Shown one piece after another: positions 47,938 through 60,812 of a stretch of 64,000 bases of DNA. Position 1 is the first letter of the stretch; each line of letters begins with the position of its first letter. The DNA is from Ophioderma brevispina (Eukaryota; Echinodermata; Ophiuroidea; Amphilepidida; Ophiodermatidae), in contig JAMKCH010088186.1 of NCBI GenBank assembly GCA_023653785.1, positions 1 through 64,000 of the forward strand, written 5' to 3'. The translations under genes were made by a program, and so were the position numbers. Below the pieces are notes generated by a model. It made no database searches. It was not told the origin of the DNA and was given only the letters and a program-made list of their open reading frames with translations.

Positions 47938-48438
47938 TAGTAATGCTGGTAATAGTAGTAGTAGTTATAGTAGTAGTAATAGTAGTAGTTATAGTAGTAA
48001 TAGTAGTAGTAGTAGTAGTAGTAGTAGTAGCAGTAGCAGTAGTAGTAGTAGTAGTAGCAGCAGCAGCAGCTAGCAGTAGCAGTAGCAGCAGTGGCAGCAG
48101 CAGCAGTGGCAATTGTGGCAGCAGTATAGCAGCAGTAGCCCGGAGCAGTAGTAGCAGTAGCAGCAGTAGCAGTAGCAGTAGCTGAAGTAGCAGTAGTACT
48201 AGTAGCAGTAGTAGCAGAGTAGTAACAGTAGTAGCAGTAATAGCAGTAATAGCAGTAGTAGCAGCAGCAGCAGTAGCAGTAGAAGAAGAAGAAGTAGCAG
48301 TAGTAGAAGAAGAAGAAGGAGAAGAAGAAGTAGTAGTAGTAGCAGCGGTAGTGGCAGTAGTTAGCAGTAGTGGCGGTAGTAATAGTGGTAGCAGTAGTAG
48401 TAGAAGTAGACATGGTAGAAGCAGCAGCAGCAGTAGTA
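47938..48438. repeat. ~500 bp AGT/AGC trinucleotide tract
   Basis: An imperfect run of AGT and AGC units with GAA/AGA patches near 48281-48330. Long frames cross it on both strands (polyserine, polyvaline, poly-Tyr/Cys, polythreonine and leucine). All are composition artefacts of a trinucleotide repeat. Confidence 0.95.
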
Positions 48439-51227
48439 AAAGAAAAACTCTGAATATCACCCACATTAACAGTACAACAGAAAATTCACTTGCTCTTACG
48501 TATGTGTGTGCCCATACTTTCAAGAAAATGAAGGTTCGTTTCATACCAACACATACTCATTATTGACGCCGTGTCATATTTCAAAAATGAACCCATGTAA
48601 CCGCAGGTGTGTCTACGGAAATTATATCTATGGGAGATGAAAGTGTATGTTCTTATGTCAATGCACTTTATATAGAATATCTGCTTCATACGTGCTCTTA
48701 TATGTATTGCCTTTTAATTACATTAAATTTGCACCGAAACGTAATGAATTCCGCGAATGCAAAAGCTCAAGTTAAGATTGACGAGATAGTGTTCCTTAAT
48801 TCGGACTCATATGATCTGGAATTGGCATTAATCAATTATCAAGTTCATTTCAATAAAAGTAATGTCTTTTCAGTAGATCATAAGCGCTTTGATATGAGAT
48901 ATATAACACCTGGAAACTATTCATGGAATTTGTATAGACTTCGAACATTACTAAGTGATTATAAAGAAATTAAGAAGTTCACGTTCCTCTTTGATTTGCG
49001 ACAAATTTAAGTGGTTTTGCTTTGTTTCGGAAAGAGTTTGTTGGCGAAAGTGTTCGTTTGTGAATTCTAATATTTGGAAAATGTTAATCTTGTTGTAATG
49101 TTTGGTTAAATTATTAAAGTTTTTATGAAATGACGTTTGATTCATGGCATCAAATTGGTCTATGTCTTGACAACATACAAAACGATGACATATTCATTAA
49201 ATTCTTGACTAAATTCTTTACATTAACAGTGATACAATTACCAATTCAATTAAGCGATTAACCAATGGCAAAAAGACAAAAGTACATCCGTCATAATGTA
49301 GGTTGAACATGTGTAATTGAAAAGAACAAAATGTACGCTGAAGACCCACTTTCCGTTAACGTTGAAGTACCTTTATGGTCAATGCCTATATGGCCCCGAA
49401 TGGAAATACTCACATCCTGCTTAAACGGCAAATCAGCCGGTGGCGAGAATTAAGTGTCAGGCGGTTCGCCATTACGACAGATGAAGCCTAAAGCTCGGTC
49501 TCTAATCGTACACGTTAATCATCAACAAGAACATATTTTCCGTTTTAAGATTTTGCCGCATGAGTATAAATGAAGTGGTTTAGTCCCAAATAAGGTAAAT
49601 GTGATGGCTGCCTTTGGATGAACTCTTTTTTTTTTTTAAATTGGAGTGGTGAACTTAATATTACACGAGGGAATAAAGGATCTGGGTTTTTAAGATGGGT
49701 ATCCGCCTAATGGATTTTTCTAAAGAAAAGAGTTTTTTTTCAAAATAAGGATGTAACGAAATGAACAAATTCAGTATGATTTTCCGATAAAAATCTGTCA
49801 AAGAAAAAGATAAGGGTTTACATTGCTCCATCGAAAGAGTATTGGCCTTTTATGTGAGTTCTCTACAATTGTTCGAAAAATAGCGTAAGGAGGATGAAGT
49901 ATGCCATGTTATGTGCATTGGGATTTCTGGTACACATGAGGAGGGGGAAGGGTAAGGATCTAAAGTGGATCTGGAGCCATATAAAAATTGAGGCAATATT
50001 CTTAATTGCTCACAATTGGTAATTTGATTTCTCCATCCTCAGGTGCGTACGCTTACTTGCATATTTGTTTTAGGATTGTTTTTAGACTTGTACCGACATA
50101 TGGCAGCACATCCATCTAACCAATTTCACAGTCAAGCTTGAAAAAAAATAGCTTAATTTACTACAAGTCGGATTAGCATATGACCCAGAGTTATCCAACT
50201 CGAAAATAACACTCTCACTAATAATTATTACTATTGTAGGTCAAACGTAGTTAATCTCAGTCAATCTGTTATTTCTGTCTGTCTGTGTCAGACTGCTGTC
50301 CCTTCAAGTCGAGGAGCTTTCTTTGTAAGGAAAAGAGAGTATTTCCTTCAGCCGAAGGAGTTTGTACACAGCCATCAGAAATCAGTCAACAATTTCTGCA
50401 TGAATCCGATATATGCCGATAGACATAATATTTTTTATTTCGAAATTAATTACGTTAACTTCCAAGTTCCAACTTGTTTACTTCCGTTCTTAAAACACAA
50501 GAAACCAGTTGTTTTGAATGGTTATCGGCAAAGTAAAATAAATGGGTCATCACCACAATTTTACGAATACACACGGCCTTGTTTACCGCCCTTACCGTCC
50601 CCAATAATGCTTAGCTACGACTAGTTTGCAGTTGATCATTGCAGGAAAGCATGGCTATCAGCATATTATAACACTGAGCCACGAGCAATAATTTCACTTC
50701 AAATATCCCGCCGGCAGAATCTCAACGTTTTTACAGATCACTCATTCTATGCAAACATGCTGGACCAAACTCATTACTCGCCTGTCGCTTAACACGCTGG
50801 TCATCGTGTAACGCTACCCTTTGCCTGCGATAGTTTGTTATACTTCGCAGTCAGCAGACAAGGAAAAGAGATCATTTTTAAAAATGATATAGCTAAGAGG
50901 TGTTAACAATATACGGTGGTAAGTTAAGATAAAGATGTTGCTAGCAAAAGTTTTAAACAATTTACTTTAAAAGTATTGTCGTTTTTCAGTATGGTTAAAT
51001 TTCGGCTACTAAATGTCGCAGTAGATTCGGTAAAGAGTGCGTCAGATATTCACGCCATGGGGTAAAGGTAAGTGGGTGCGCATTTTCTCGGCTAGCGCTT
51101 TCTAGCTCGAGCTAATCACACTAATACTTGACAATAGTCTTTCAGGTGACATTTCTACCGCATCCGAGATTACCACTGTGGCTAGCAGTAGCTCTGAATA
51201 GTGTAAAACTGATAGTAACTACTACTA
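48439..51227. other. Unassigned DNA, no supported gene
   Basis: AT-rich sequence. The longest frame, 133 codons at 48609-49010 plus, has ordinary-looking composition but no motif, signal or neighbour to support it. Confidence 0.4.
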
Positions 51228-52306
51228 CAGACTGTCCCCAAAAAAACTATCCAATCAAAGATTAATTTTTTGGCCAACAATTTAGGTTCATCTCAACTGG
51301 ATTTTACTGATTCTTTTTAAGGAGTGTTCCAGCTTTCATGAGATTTTTAGTTGGTGTAATTTGGGGGTCTGGTTCAGGAGTTATGACCAATTATCTGAAA
51401 CAGTTGAAAAACCTGTTAGGCCAGTTTCGGCTATCCTGATATTAACAAAGTTGACATTGAAAATCACCTTCAAGACATACTTTATTGAAAATTGAAATAA
51501 AAAGTAGGTATAACGTGCTGCTTCTTGTGATATAACATAATTTATAACTTTATAATGTCGCAATTGCTAATAAATACTTGTAGCATTGGGAAATTCAATT
51601 CCTAACAGTCTTGTTGTCTCAGCTTTACTCCAGGTTTCAGCAGAGGGTAGAACCATAAAAACACCCTTGTTGAAAGTAAACCGAGACCTTTGAACACAAC
51701 CATCCTTTCCTTTATTGCTCTTTGTTGAACACTACTTTCTTCATCATATTCCTCCCTGGCATCTTGGAGGCAGTGGGGAATAGGGGAAGGGTAAATTGTC
51801 CCTCCACATTAGAGCGTTGTACACACATTTGTCCCTCAACAGACTTGTAGACTGTTACATTACTTTCAGCAGTAAAATTCCCCAAATTTCCATGAATTTC
51901 ATGATTATCGCCCCCCTGAGAGTAAGTCCCTCATTTCTTCCACAACATAATAATTTCTGGTGCTTTCACTGGAAAATAATATATTGATTAGTTCAATGCA
52001 TGATAATACATTCACTCTGATCTGTACAATATTCTTTTGTTCGAAATAGGTTTAATCCCACAATGATGCTACACGCCTTATACATTTAGTTTCTTGAACC
52101 TTCAGGTGAAACTGGCCCAAGTGGTATTTTATCCTTTGTGTTCAACTGACAATATCTCCGCTTAGGGTCCATCAAATTGGATGGAATAAAAGCGAGGATT
52201 TAGCTGAGGATCTTATCTATCAAATAAAGTCAAAATATCTGGCAAAAATGCACAGTTTATATTTTTTATAATTTTTAGTTTGTATAGTTTTTATTGGGAC
52301 AGTCTG
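51228..52306. mobile_element. Non-autonomous TA-flanked DNA transposon, 1.08 kb
   Basis: The ends are CAGACTGTCCCCAAAAAAAC at the left and, on the other strand, CAGACTGTCCCAATAAAAAC at the right, with TA directly outside both. This end pattern and the TA flanks fit the Tc1/mariner superfamily. The terminal repeat is about 28 bases. The interior has no transposase frame, so it is either a deletion derivative or too decayed to recognise. Confidence 0.8.
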
Positions 52307-54928
52307 TAAGGTACTTTCTCACGTTTGCGGATTTCAACCAACCTCTTTCGTGGCCCTTTCAATCACGGTCCATTTGGAAAATTAACATTCTTTTTCTTTC
52401 TTGAAAAAAATACAATCAGTTGAAAAAGTGCACCGTCGGACAGTTTGGATAGAAAAGCCACTGTGAGTTTGCATAATCTTTAATATGTTTATATGAAAAT
52501 ACAAAGATACGCCAGTTCAAAAATAATATGTAATTTTTAAGTTATCATCCCTAGGCCAGTAGGCCGTGTTGCAAATTGTTATAATATTACGTGGAAACAA
52601 GAAGTAAAAAGAGACATACTGTTCTTTCAAGTGATTTGAAGGTTTAATACGTACTTTAAAATTTTTTTTCAAGAATTAGTACAAGAACAACAAATATATT
52701 AACAGAAACAACAAAAGGAAGAAGACGATAAAATATATCGAAGCAAAACGACAATTAAAACAATGTTAAACGAAGAAAGAGAAGAAGTAGATTTAGATGA
52801 AGAAGAATAGAAGATTTCTTTAATGAGATAAAGAAAAAGAAGGTCGCTTAGCTAAAAGGACTAACCTAGAAAGAGAAAAAGACCAAATAAGAAAACACGG
52901 TGACATGGAGACACAGAAAATTAAAAGACGCCACAAATATAGAAAATAAATACAATATAATCCATATCTAGAAAATAACACCGCGCCCTACTTCCTCATA
53001 TGAACTTTAAATCAGACAAACGATCAATACTCAACGCATTGCTTGAAACATACATTTATCACATCTTTGTACTTCCGAAACAAAATAATTGTTTTCTAAT
53101 AGGTCTAAGCCTTTAAGCCTGGTGTCTTGTATGATATATGCATAACATTTTACACTGAATTGCAAAAGAATGAATTTCCAGAGTGACCAAAGAGCCTTCA
53201 AAAAAGAGTAAAATTTAAAAAAACTTCGATGAAATTTTTGGGGTCAAATTTACTCTTGTTAATTAAAAAAAAATTATAAAACTTTATGATTTTGTAAAAT
53301 ACGAAGAGAAATTTAAGTAAAGAAATCCTTGAAAGGTGTGAAATTTCACTCTGTTCGGAGTGGCCCCTGTAGTCACTCTAAAAAGCAAACATTCACTCTT
53401 TTTGCGTTTATAGAGTACCTAATATTGCGTAAAACTGCCTACGTGTTTGTTACATTCTATCAGTATTAAAATAAGAAAACGAGAAATACTACAAACCAAA
53501 ATAAACGAAATTCTGCGTCCGATGTCAGCATATACTACGGATGGGGGGGGGGGTTCAAAAAAGGCGACAATCAATGAATACGTTGTGTTGTTTTCGTTTT
53601 GTTGTGTTTTAACTTGAGCCGCAACAAGACATTCCTCTTTAAATTCCTACTATATTTGTGACACGATAAGGGAAATAATAATTTATTATTTTAACATGTC
53701 GGTAAATCTCAATGCTTTTACATAAGCGGTTGGGCCTTTTTAGAATTCTACAATGTGCTTCAAACTCTATTGAAATTAGGAACCTGCAAGAAAACAAAAG
53801 AATCTGTTCAGTTTTCTTCCCACAACTCAAAATCAATATTAGCCATAGGCAACTCATTTCTTTTGATTATATCACATCGTCCTGCACTAATGAAATTATA
53901 ATAATAGAAGGAACTTTACCTTCTTTAACGAACACAATATGATGTCAATCTGCTTAAGGCTATGTTGGGGTTTATGAAAACATAAATCAAGAGAAGATAT
54001 ACTGATTTTTGTGCGGACGATATTTGAAGACGTAAATGAAATAAATACAATATAATCCATACGTAATCTCTGCGTCCTACTTTATCTCAAACCAGACGTG
54101 TGATCAATAAATGGGACGAAGGATTAGTAACCGTAGATAGGTCAAATCTTTTAACTACAACTATGACATTTTGAAACAATAACAAAGAAATGTTTTGTTT
54201 GAGTGTGTTTGTTCTAACAAGTTTTACCGTCATAGATGTCAGTGTACAGAGTTCCTTCAAACACATTTAAATTCCTTATTTAGTAATATTCTTCTACAAT
54301 AAAAAAATATAGACTGCCTGTGAGAGTTTCCAAACGAAATATCGATAACTTCACCTGTCGTCCCATTCCAACGGTTGCAATGTGAGTTTAAAAAAAACCA
54401 GCAACATAAAGTTAGTTACCTATAATGACAATCACCACCTGTAAAATCCACACATACCACATTGCACCTGTATACGCCAGCATAGACCTTATATGACTAT
54501 TATAAAGCAAAGTTTCCAATAATTTCCACATCCGTGTTGCGCCCGTAGGCTTTGTCTTAATAGCATTTTTTTAAATAACATAACAACGAGTAGCATTAGC
54601 AGATTATGTAACTTTTACGTACCAAACTAGGAGGACACTTTGAGCATAGTTGATAGCATGTTTTATAGACTGTGTTAATAAAGTTCTTAGGTTGAAGTAG
54701 CTTATACTTGTGAAAATAAATTGATAGGGAGCTTTAGGGTTAACAATAACAATCCCCATTATCTCATGATTTGTTTTTTACAGTGTTCATAGAAAACGTT
54801 TACGGAAGGATGAAAAGCAACGTACCAATCACCAATAGATTTGTCTAAAAGAGAAAACATCTTTATTTCACGTTAGCCAAACCTAATTGCTATTCGCGTT
54901 TCCAAATATCCATGTGATTTTTTTACCA
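52307..54928. other. Unassigned DNA, no gene recognised
   Basis: A-rich, G/A-rich on the plus strand at about 52680-52880. An 11-base G run lies near 53544-53554. Confidence 0.4.
53178..53385. repeat. Possible short element with AGAGTGAC / GTCACTCT ends
   Basis: AGAGTGACCAAAGAGCC at the left faces GGCCCCTGTAGTCACTCT at the right as imperfect inverted ends. The interior repeats ACTCT / AGAGT modules (AGAGTAAAATTT, AAATTTACTCTT, GTGAAATTTCACTCTG). Only one copy is in the window, so it is tentative. Confidence 0.35.
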
Positions 54929-55290
54929 AACGGAAAGCATGCAAATAATAATTTATGAGGTTATTCACGACAAACATCTATGTTCCAAAAATGAATATTT
55001 GCATTTTGCAACGTTTTAACCACTTTAAATTGTAAGTATATGTTTTGTGGTTAATTACAATCATTAAAATAATTCTAAAAACAAAACAACGCAGTGTACG
55101 CGTTTTGATTTTGATTCTAGCCAAGACTTGATCATAGGCTGTTCATTTTCAAATCAAATCTCACGAAATTATTGCCATTTGTTGCTGTTTATTCATTACA
55201 CAAAGCAAGAGAAGATATCAGTAGTTTCCCACAATGCATTGCTTCCAATGGAAATTTTTGTACAGGTAGTCATGTGAATATTTAGAGATT
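54929..55290 (+). repeat. Allele-like duplicate A (left part)
   Basis: Near-identical to 56877-57238, which lies after N gap 2. It includes the left half of the MITE at 55209-55425. Confidence 0.85.
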
Positions 55291-55425
55291 AAACATTCTT
55301 AAAATGCAAGTTTGTGATCAGTACTGTCAATTTACCCATGTTTCATCTCTAACGATTCACATCAGTAGCTGTACAAAAACCTCCATTAGAAGCAATGCAT
55401 TGTGGGAAGCTACTGAAATATTCTC
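55209..55425. mobile_element. MITE, 217 bp, with 13-base flanking direct repeats
   Basis: The inverted arms are about 60 bases, sharing TTCCCACAATGCATTGCTTC and TTTTTGTACAG. The flanks TTACACAAAGCAA occur at 55196-55208 and 55426-55438, longer than most MITE target duplications. No coding capacity. Superfamily not assigned. Confidence 0.78.
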
Positions 55426-56600
55426 TTACACAAAGCAATGTGAAGTACATCTTGTCCGCACCTGTCTCGTTTAATCATATTCAGGTGGTCCATCTTCAGT
55501 ATTGCCCAGGCGCCTAGTACGGTCGATTGCATCGCCCTTAAGGGTAAGCAAACTGCACTGGCTGGGTACTCTCTTGGGTACCGTGTTTGAGCGTAACACT
55601 CTGAATGCATTTCGTGGTGGGAAATTTAATTTGATAATTGCCCTTAACGTTTCCTTCCAATTTACTCATGTCCATCAATGTATTCGGAACATTGCATTGA
55701 AGAACGATTAAAATAATTGGTTCTTTAGATAATATATAAATATATGCTTTTAAATGACACACACCCTAAAACAAAATGATAAGTTGAAGCAGATTTCTTC
55801 TTTCTTATGGCATGATGTGAGTCACTTGTGGCGCCACAATGTCTAGATTAACTAGTTTTTAATTAACTAATTATGAATAATGAAAGGTACTTTAATGGTA
55901 TCTTAAGTTTGTTCTTAGCAGGTTATTTTTAAACAATGTGATCCAAAAGAAAATTTACGATTTGCATCAAGGGCGGCCGTTTTTCCCATTTCAAGTTGCA
56001 ACACATTAGCACTTTTGCTTCTGAGTGACTTTTTGACTAAGCTAAAAACAAAAGATACAACAAGATATTTCTTTATGTTACCAAAGCTTGTTTGTACCAA
56101 ACGTCTTAATCTGATGGTATCACCTAGAGGAAGCATTTAATCAAACCCATGAAATAATTATATGTTGTATATTACATCAATATAAGAATAAGAAGCTAAA
56201 TTAGTACTCATTACACAACATGCAATGACTTGCATTTTTGATTTATATATGTTTTTGTGGGCATGTTGGACATCGGTGTTTAAGCAATCTTTGAAATGAT
56301 CTCAAAAATGCCTGTTTCGAAGTATATAACTGCGTTCGGTTCATTTTTCATGTATATAAAAACACACGACGAGTTTCTAAAAAGCACGAAACTAGTCGTG
56401 TTTTTTACAAACTCGCCCTGTTTATAAACTGTTGTGTGTTTTTTGCAAACTTGTCGCTGATATTTTTGTTTTTTACACAACGTGCTAGGATCACAATCCA
56501 GATCGAAAAAAAAAACGGAGTCTACCATTCTTCGGTTGTACTGTTTATCAATCATCTACATTCATTTGTAATCTTGCCAGGTGATATTATGTCATACAAT
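55291..56600. other. 1.3 kb segment missing from the second allele-like copy
   Basis: Present between duplicates A and B but absent between A' and B' (57239-57249). It contains the right half of the MITE and otherwise unassigned DNA. I see no gene in it. Confidence 0.65.
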
Positions 56601-56856
56601 TTTGGTGCTTTACGACTTCGAAAAACAATACTAAAGCAATAAACACGCACGCTCCTAGCATAAGAAGCCAGAAAGATATTAAAGTGAACAATAAGCTGCA
56701 AGAAATGTCCTATTCTTATACCGTCCGTTTACATGATAAACATTTATACGATATATTAGTATGGTACGACCGTTGTCTAGAGATATAGCCTATATTATTC
56801 CACCTATGGACGAAAGGCATATTTACCTTGTTCAATCGAAATACTATAGGCATACG
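56601..56856 (+). repeat. Allele-like duplicate B (right part)
   Basis: Near-identical to 57250-57508. The only clear difference I see is a three-base indel in AATAA(CAA)GCTGC. Confidence 0.85.
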
Positions 56857-56876
56857 NNNNNNNNNNNNNNNNNNNN
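56857..56876. other. Assembly gap 2 (20 N)
   Basis: Exactly 20 N bases, again between two near-identical versions of one locus. Confidence 0.99.
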
Positions 56877-57508
56877 AACGGAAAGCATGCAAATAATAAT
56901 TTATGAGGTTATTCACGACAAACATCTATGTTCCAAAAATGAATATTTGCATTTTGCAACGTTTTAACCACTTTAAATTGTAAGTATATGTTTTGTGGTT
57001 AATTACAATCATTAAAATAATTCTAAAAACAAAACAACGCAGTGTACGCGTTTTGATTTTGATTCTAGCCAAGACTCGATCATAGGCTGTTCATTTTCAA
57101 ATCAAATCTCACGAAATTCTTGCCATTTGTTGCTGTTTATTCATTACACAAAGCAAGAGAAGATATCAGTAGTTTCCCACAATGCATTGCTTCCAATGGA
57201 AATTTTTGTACAGGTAGTCATGTGAATATTTAGAGATTTTTTGTGCTTTTTTGGTGCTTTACGACTTCGAAAAACAATACTAAAGCAATAAACACGCACG
57301 CTCCTAGCATAAGAAGCCAGAAAGATATTAAAGTGAACAATAACAAGCTGCAAGAAATGTCCTATTCTTATACCGTCCGTTTACATGATAAACATTTATA
57401 CGATATATTAGTATGGTACGACCGTTGTCTAGAGATATAGCCTATATTATTCCACCTATGGACGAAAGGCATATTTACCTTGTTCAATCGAAATACTATA
57501 GGCATACG
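56877..57508 (+). repeat. Allele-like duplicate A'-B', carrying a 1.3 kb deletion
   Basis: A' (56877-57238) repeats 54929-55290, and B' (57250-57508) repeats 56601-56856. They are joined directly by about 11 bases (a T-rich TTTTGTGCTTT junction). The left breakpoint falls inside the MITE. Confidence 0.82.
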
Positions 57509-57559
57509 TGGTAAAGCAGTACGAGTTTAGACCGCAAATCAGAATATACTTCTTCTTAG

Positions 57560-58000
57560 CGTATCCACAATTCATTGGTAATAGCTTGTGGTAGTGTCAG
57601 GATTTATTCAACTGAGTATGCTGATCCGGGGCCGTGTGTATCCACGATACGGACGCTCCTAACATGGCCCGCTTTGAGGCTGGGGTGGATTGGGAACAGT
57701 CAGGGGTTTTCACCCTACTCTAATTGGACACTGACTGCGATGTACATGTACAGTTGTGACTCTCTGTACACGGGACTAACAGCTTAAAGTCCCCTCCGAA
57801 GGACGGGATGCTTTCATGATCCATTTGCTGAATTCTAAGTGAACCATGGAGGAGAGCGGTATTCTGTATTTAATCAATAGCTGGTATGCAGATCAAATCC
57901 AGAATTGATAGTACCCTAATAAATCTCAGCAAGTAACCCCAAGTTTTAGGTAAATTTGCACCACAGGAAAGCACCCTACCCGCTGGGCCACGCTCTCCCA
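57560..58000 (-). mobile_element. tRNA-derived SINE, decayed
   Basis: On the minus strand, from 58000, it starts GGGAGAGCGTGGCCCAGCGG, close to a tRNA-like head with a pol III A box (GTGGCCCAGCGG). A B box is not clear. Further on (about 57800-57760) lies CCCGTCCTTCGGAGGGGACT followed by TTAGTCCCGTGTACAGAGAG, which from memory resembles the conserved central domain shared by many invertebrate SINEs (MetaSINE-like). The 3' boundary is uncertain. Confidence 0.6.
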
Positions 58001-60812
58001 CAATCATTATACTGATGGCGTTTCTATATTTATATATGATGTTAAAATCTTTCTACCTATTATTTTAAGAAAGTGCCATATGTTTAATAGAGTATCGGAT
58101 TTTTTTTCTTTTTTAAGCTACCGTCAAAGTCTAAACAATAGCATGGCTACATAAAAACCATAATATTTCTCCCCATTAGATTATTAAATTAGCTATCAAT
58201 CAAATATATGAATTTGAATATAGAGTAACATATTTTACACCTGCAGTATATTTGACTTGACTTAAGGTTCACCACAGAATATTCTTCAAATGAGTGAAAA
58301 AGCCGTCAATCACTGTCTCAAACTGGCTCATCCTCTGCCTCGAGGTAGTGTATTACATTTAAAAATCCTTTCTCTGGTCACACCGCGAGACGTGTGGAAA
58401 ATTGATTTTCAAATATTAACCAATGTGTATATTTTGATGCTATGGTTTCTTATAATAAGTGGATAACAATGATTCGGTAGTGAATTTCCTAACAGAGTGA
58501 CACCTCGTCTAGGAAGAGGAAGTGCTGTGAGATTTGGCTTACAAGCGCGCGCTGATGTTATTTTTGTGACGTTTTGCTAGACACCATTTATCGGGTGAAA
58601 TTTACATTGGGATTTCTTCTGAGAATACATTCAACATGTCTCCGCATTTGATATGTTTACGATCGGCTTGATGTTGTATTTTTGTTGTATCTGGTGTCAT
58701 GGTCTCCAAGGGAAAAGGAAGGTTGCGTGTAAACAATTTTTCTAAATAGACCAAGGGTTATTAACCATTTGTACCATTTTCAGCACATTTAATATCCTTG
58801 TAAAAACATTAGAGAGCTTTAGTAGATTTTGAACATATCCCATCTGCTTACATTATTTAATCACTGTATTTTGATTTTAAAGGTGGTTGACCTGATTCAC
58901 AGATCGTTATCCACTTCACCCCTTCGAAATTGAGATTTTGGTATCCGAAGAAAGTTTTTTTTTTCTTCTTCTTTCTCATAACCTTCGTAAAATTTAAATT
59001 CTGATGTTTCCTTTAGATCGAATTGTAATAAGCATTTTGCTTCGATTTCCGAGCGAGCAATTTAGCTCAAAATATGGAATCACGTGTATTTGTCGATATG
59101 CCTTCATACCGATTAACAAACCGAATTTTTGAGTTTCGCATAAAATTCTCCCGCCGAAAATGGTCCCAATAAACTTTTCCCATAAAATTTGGCTCATAAT
59201 AGGAGAACATAAAAACATTTACATTGCTGAAATATTTTTTCCACAAGCATATGTGTTTATCATTATTTTACACGATTTTCAAATTATATATAACCTTGAA
59301 TGAGTTTCTTCATCCAGACTAACTTACAATTTTAACACCTAAAAGCATATTCTAACGAACAATAAATCCGTTGAATTCATTATGCTTGAAATTTGATCAA
59401 AAGTCGTTAAGTACGGCAATTTTCCCCCAAAATGTTCCAAACTTTTAAAAATGACACAAATTTGTGCAATTTGCTTTTCAGCAAATTGCGTTATCATTAC
59501 ATCCATCTTTAGAGCTTTGTGACATGTTTAATAAGTTTGAACTTCACACAATCATGCTCAATTGCTGCAGTAACAGAAGTAAGAGAAAGCCGATAGCTTG
59601 CTTCTAAGGACAGTTTTACCAGGGCCCCATTGATGCGTGCTCACATTCCTACCATAAATTATGGTTTAAATAGTCCAGGAAGTTTAGTTCTGTACAGCCA
59701 GAAGGCGGAAATATATAAGCGATAGCTGTTTTTTTTTTTCAGGATAGCTTCCTAATATTTCGAGGACCAACATATCAAATGTCCTTAAGTTTCCCCTTGT
59801 GCTAGTTGATGAGCAAGGGGTAAGGTTTATATAGGGGTAAACAAAATTAAAATGTGTCCATTGAGCTAGATTAATCATTTACTACTTTATTCTTCTTGTC
59901 ACACTGATTAAGAAAATGTATAGTTTGGTTAACTTAACAATTGTTCAAGCTCATTATGGGGTTAAATTTTCAAAACAGTGCAATTTTAATTAAAATAATT
60001 CCAAATTACTTGTACAAGTTATACGGTCATATGTTGAACAAAAATGTTCATTCATTCCACCTTCGTCCTTTAAATATTGACCTTATAGGGCAGTGGCTAG
60101 TAACCTCCGTAGACCCTGTAGTAATCTGTCATAATGAGCCCAATAACTATGCAAGCAAATTTCTTGGACTGTTTAAACATATCTTTTCAGTAAATATATA
60201 CACAACGAGACGAACACATGGACACACTTTGAAAAGAATCGGAGCATTCTAAATGACCTTGAACTGTTACTTCAAAAAACGTAGATAGGGCAAACTATAT
60301 AGTTCTTTAATCCTTATGACATGACACTAGCGTTGTTCTAGATTTGAACACAATTGTAATTTTTGGATAATTCATCTCATTCTATGGCCCAGAAGATAGA
60401 ACACACTTCCCTCTACAAGGACTTTACTTCACAAACCTAATTTTAAAAAAAATGTTAATCGTTTTCTCTTTACCTATAATGTCTGACAGTGTCTGTCCCG
60501 TTTTGTAAAACCTCTTGTAATTTTCTATCCCTCCCATAATCAGCCTCTTAATATCTTCCATCTTCAATGAGCTACCAATGCCCTGCTGTCCGTTTGTCTT
60601 TGTCCGTCCTCCCTTCTTTGTTGTCTGCCTTTCTTTCCGGTCTCTCCGTCTATCAGTGACGCCTTCTACCTGCTGGTCTGTTTGCCTTTCTACCTGAGAT
60701 AAATCGTTCTTAGTTTTTCTATATTTGTTTCTTGTGATTTTCATTCCCGTTTTTTATCACATTCATTTTATTGCCACATGCTTATAGTGAGGCAATTAAT
60801 GGCCAAAGTGCT
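58001..60812. other. Unassigned DNA, no gene recognised
   Basis: AT-rich. A 106-codon minus-strand frame at 60424-60744 is Lys/Arg/Gln/Thr-rich because of a T/C-rich tract on the plus strand. A 103-codon plus-strand frame at 59941-60252 has no motif. Confidence 0.4.

Noticed and set aside
47864..48544. Long frames (about 97-226 codons) on both strands
   Set aside because: They are translations of the AGT/AGC tract, giving polyserine, polyvaline, polythreonine or Tyr/Cys runs in all phases.
48609..49010. 133-codon plus-strand frame
   Set aside because: Composition is ordinary, but there is no recognisable domain, start context or splice structure I can support; chance frames of this size are expected in 64 kb.
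57991..58000. A functional tRNA gene at the SINE head
   Set aside because: Only the A-box side resembles a tRNA; there is no paired acceptor stem, anticodon arm or proper B box.
60424..60744. 106-codon Lys/Arg/Gln-rich minus-strand frame
   Set aside because: Driven by a low-complexity CTGTCTGTTTGTC-like tract; no conserved motif.
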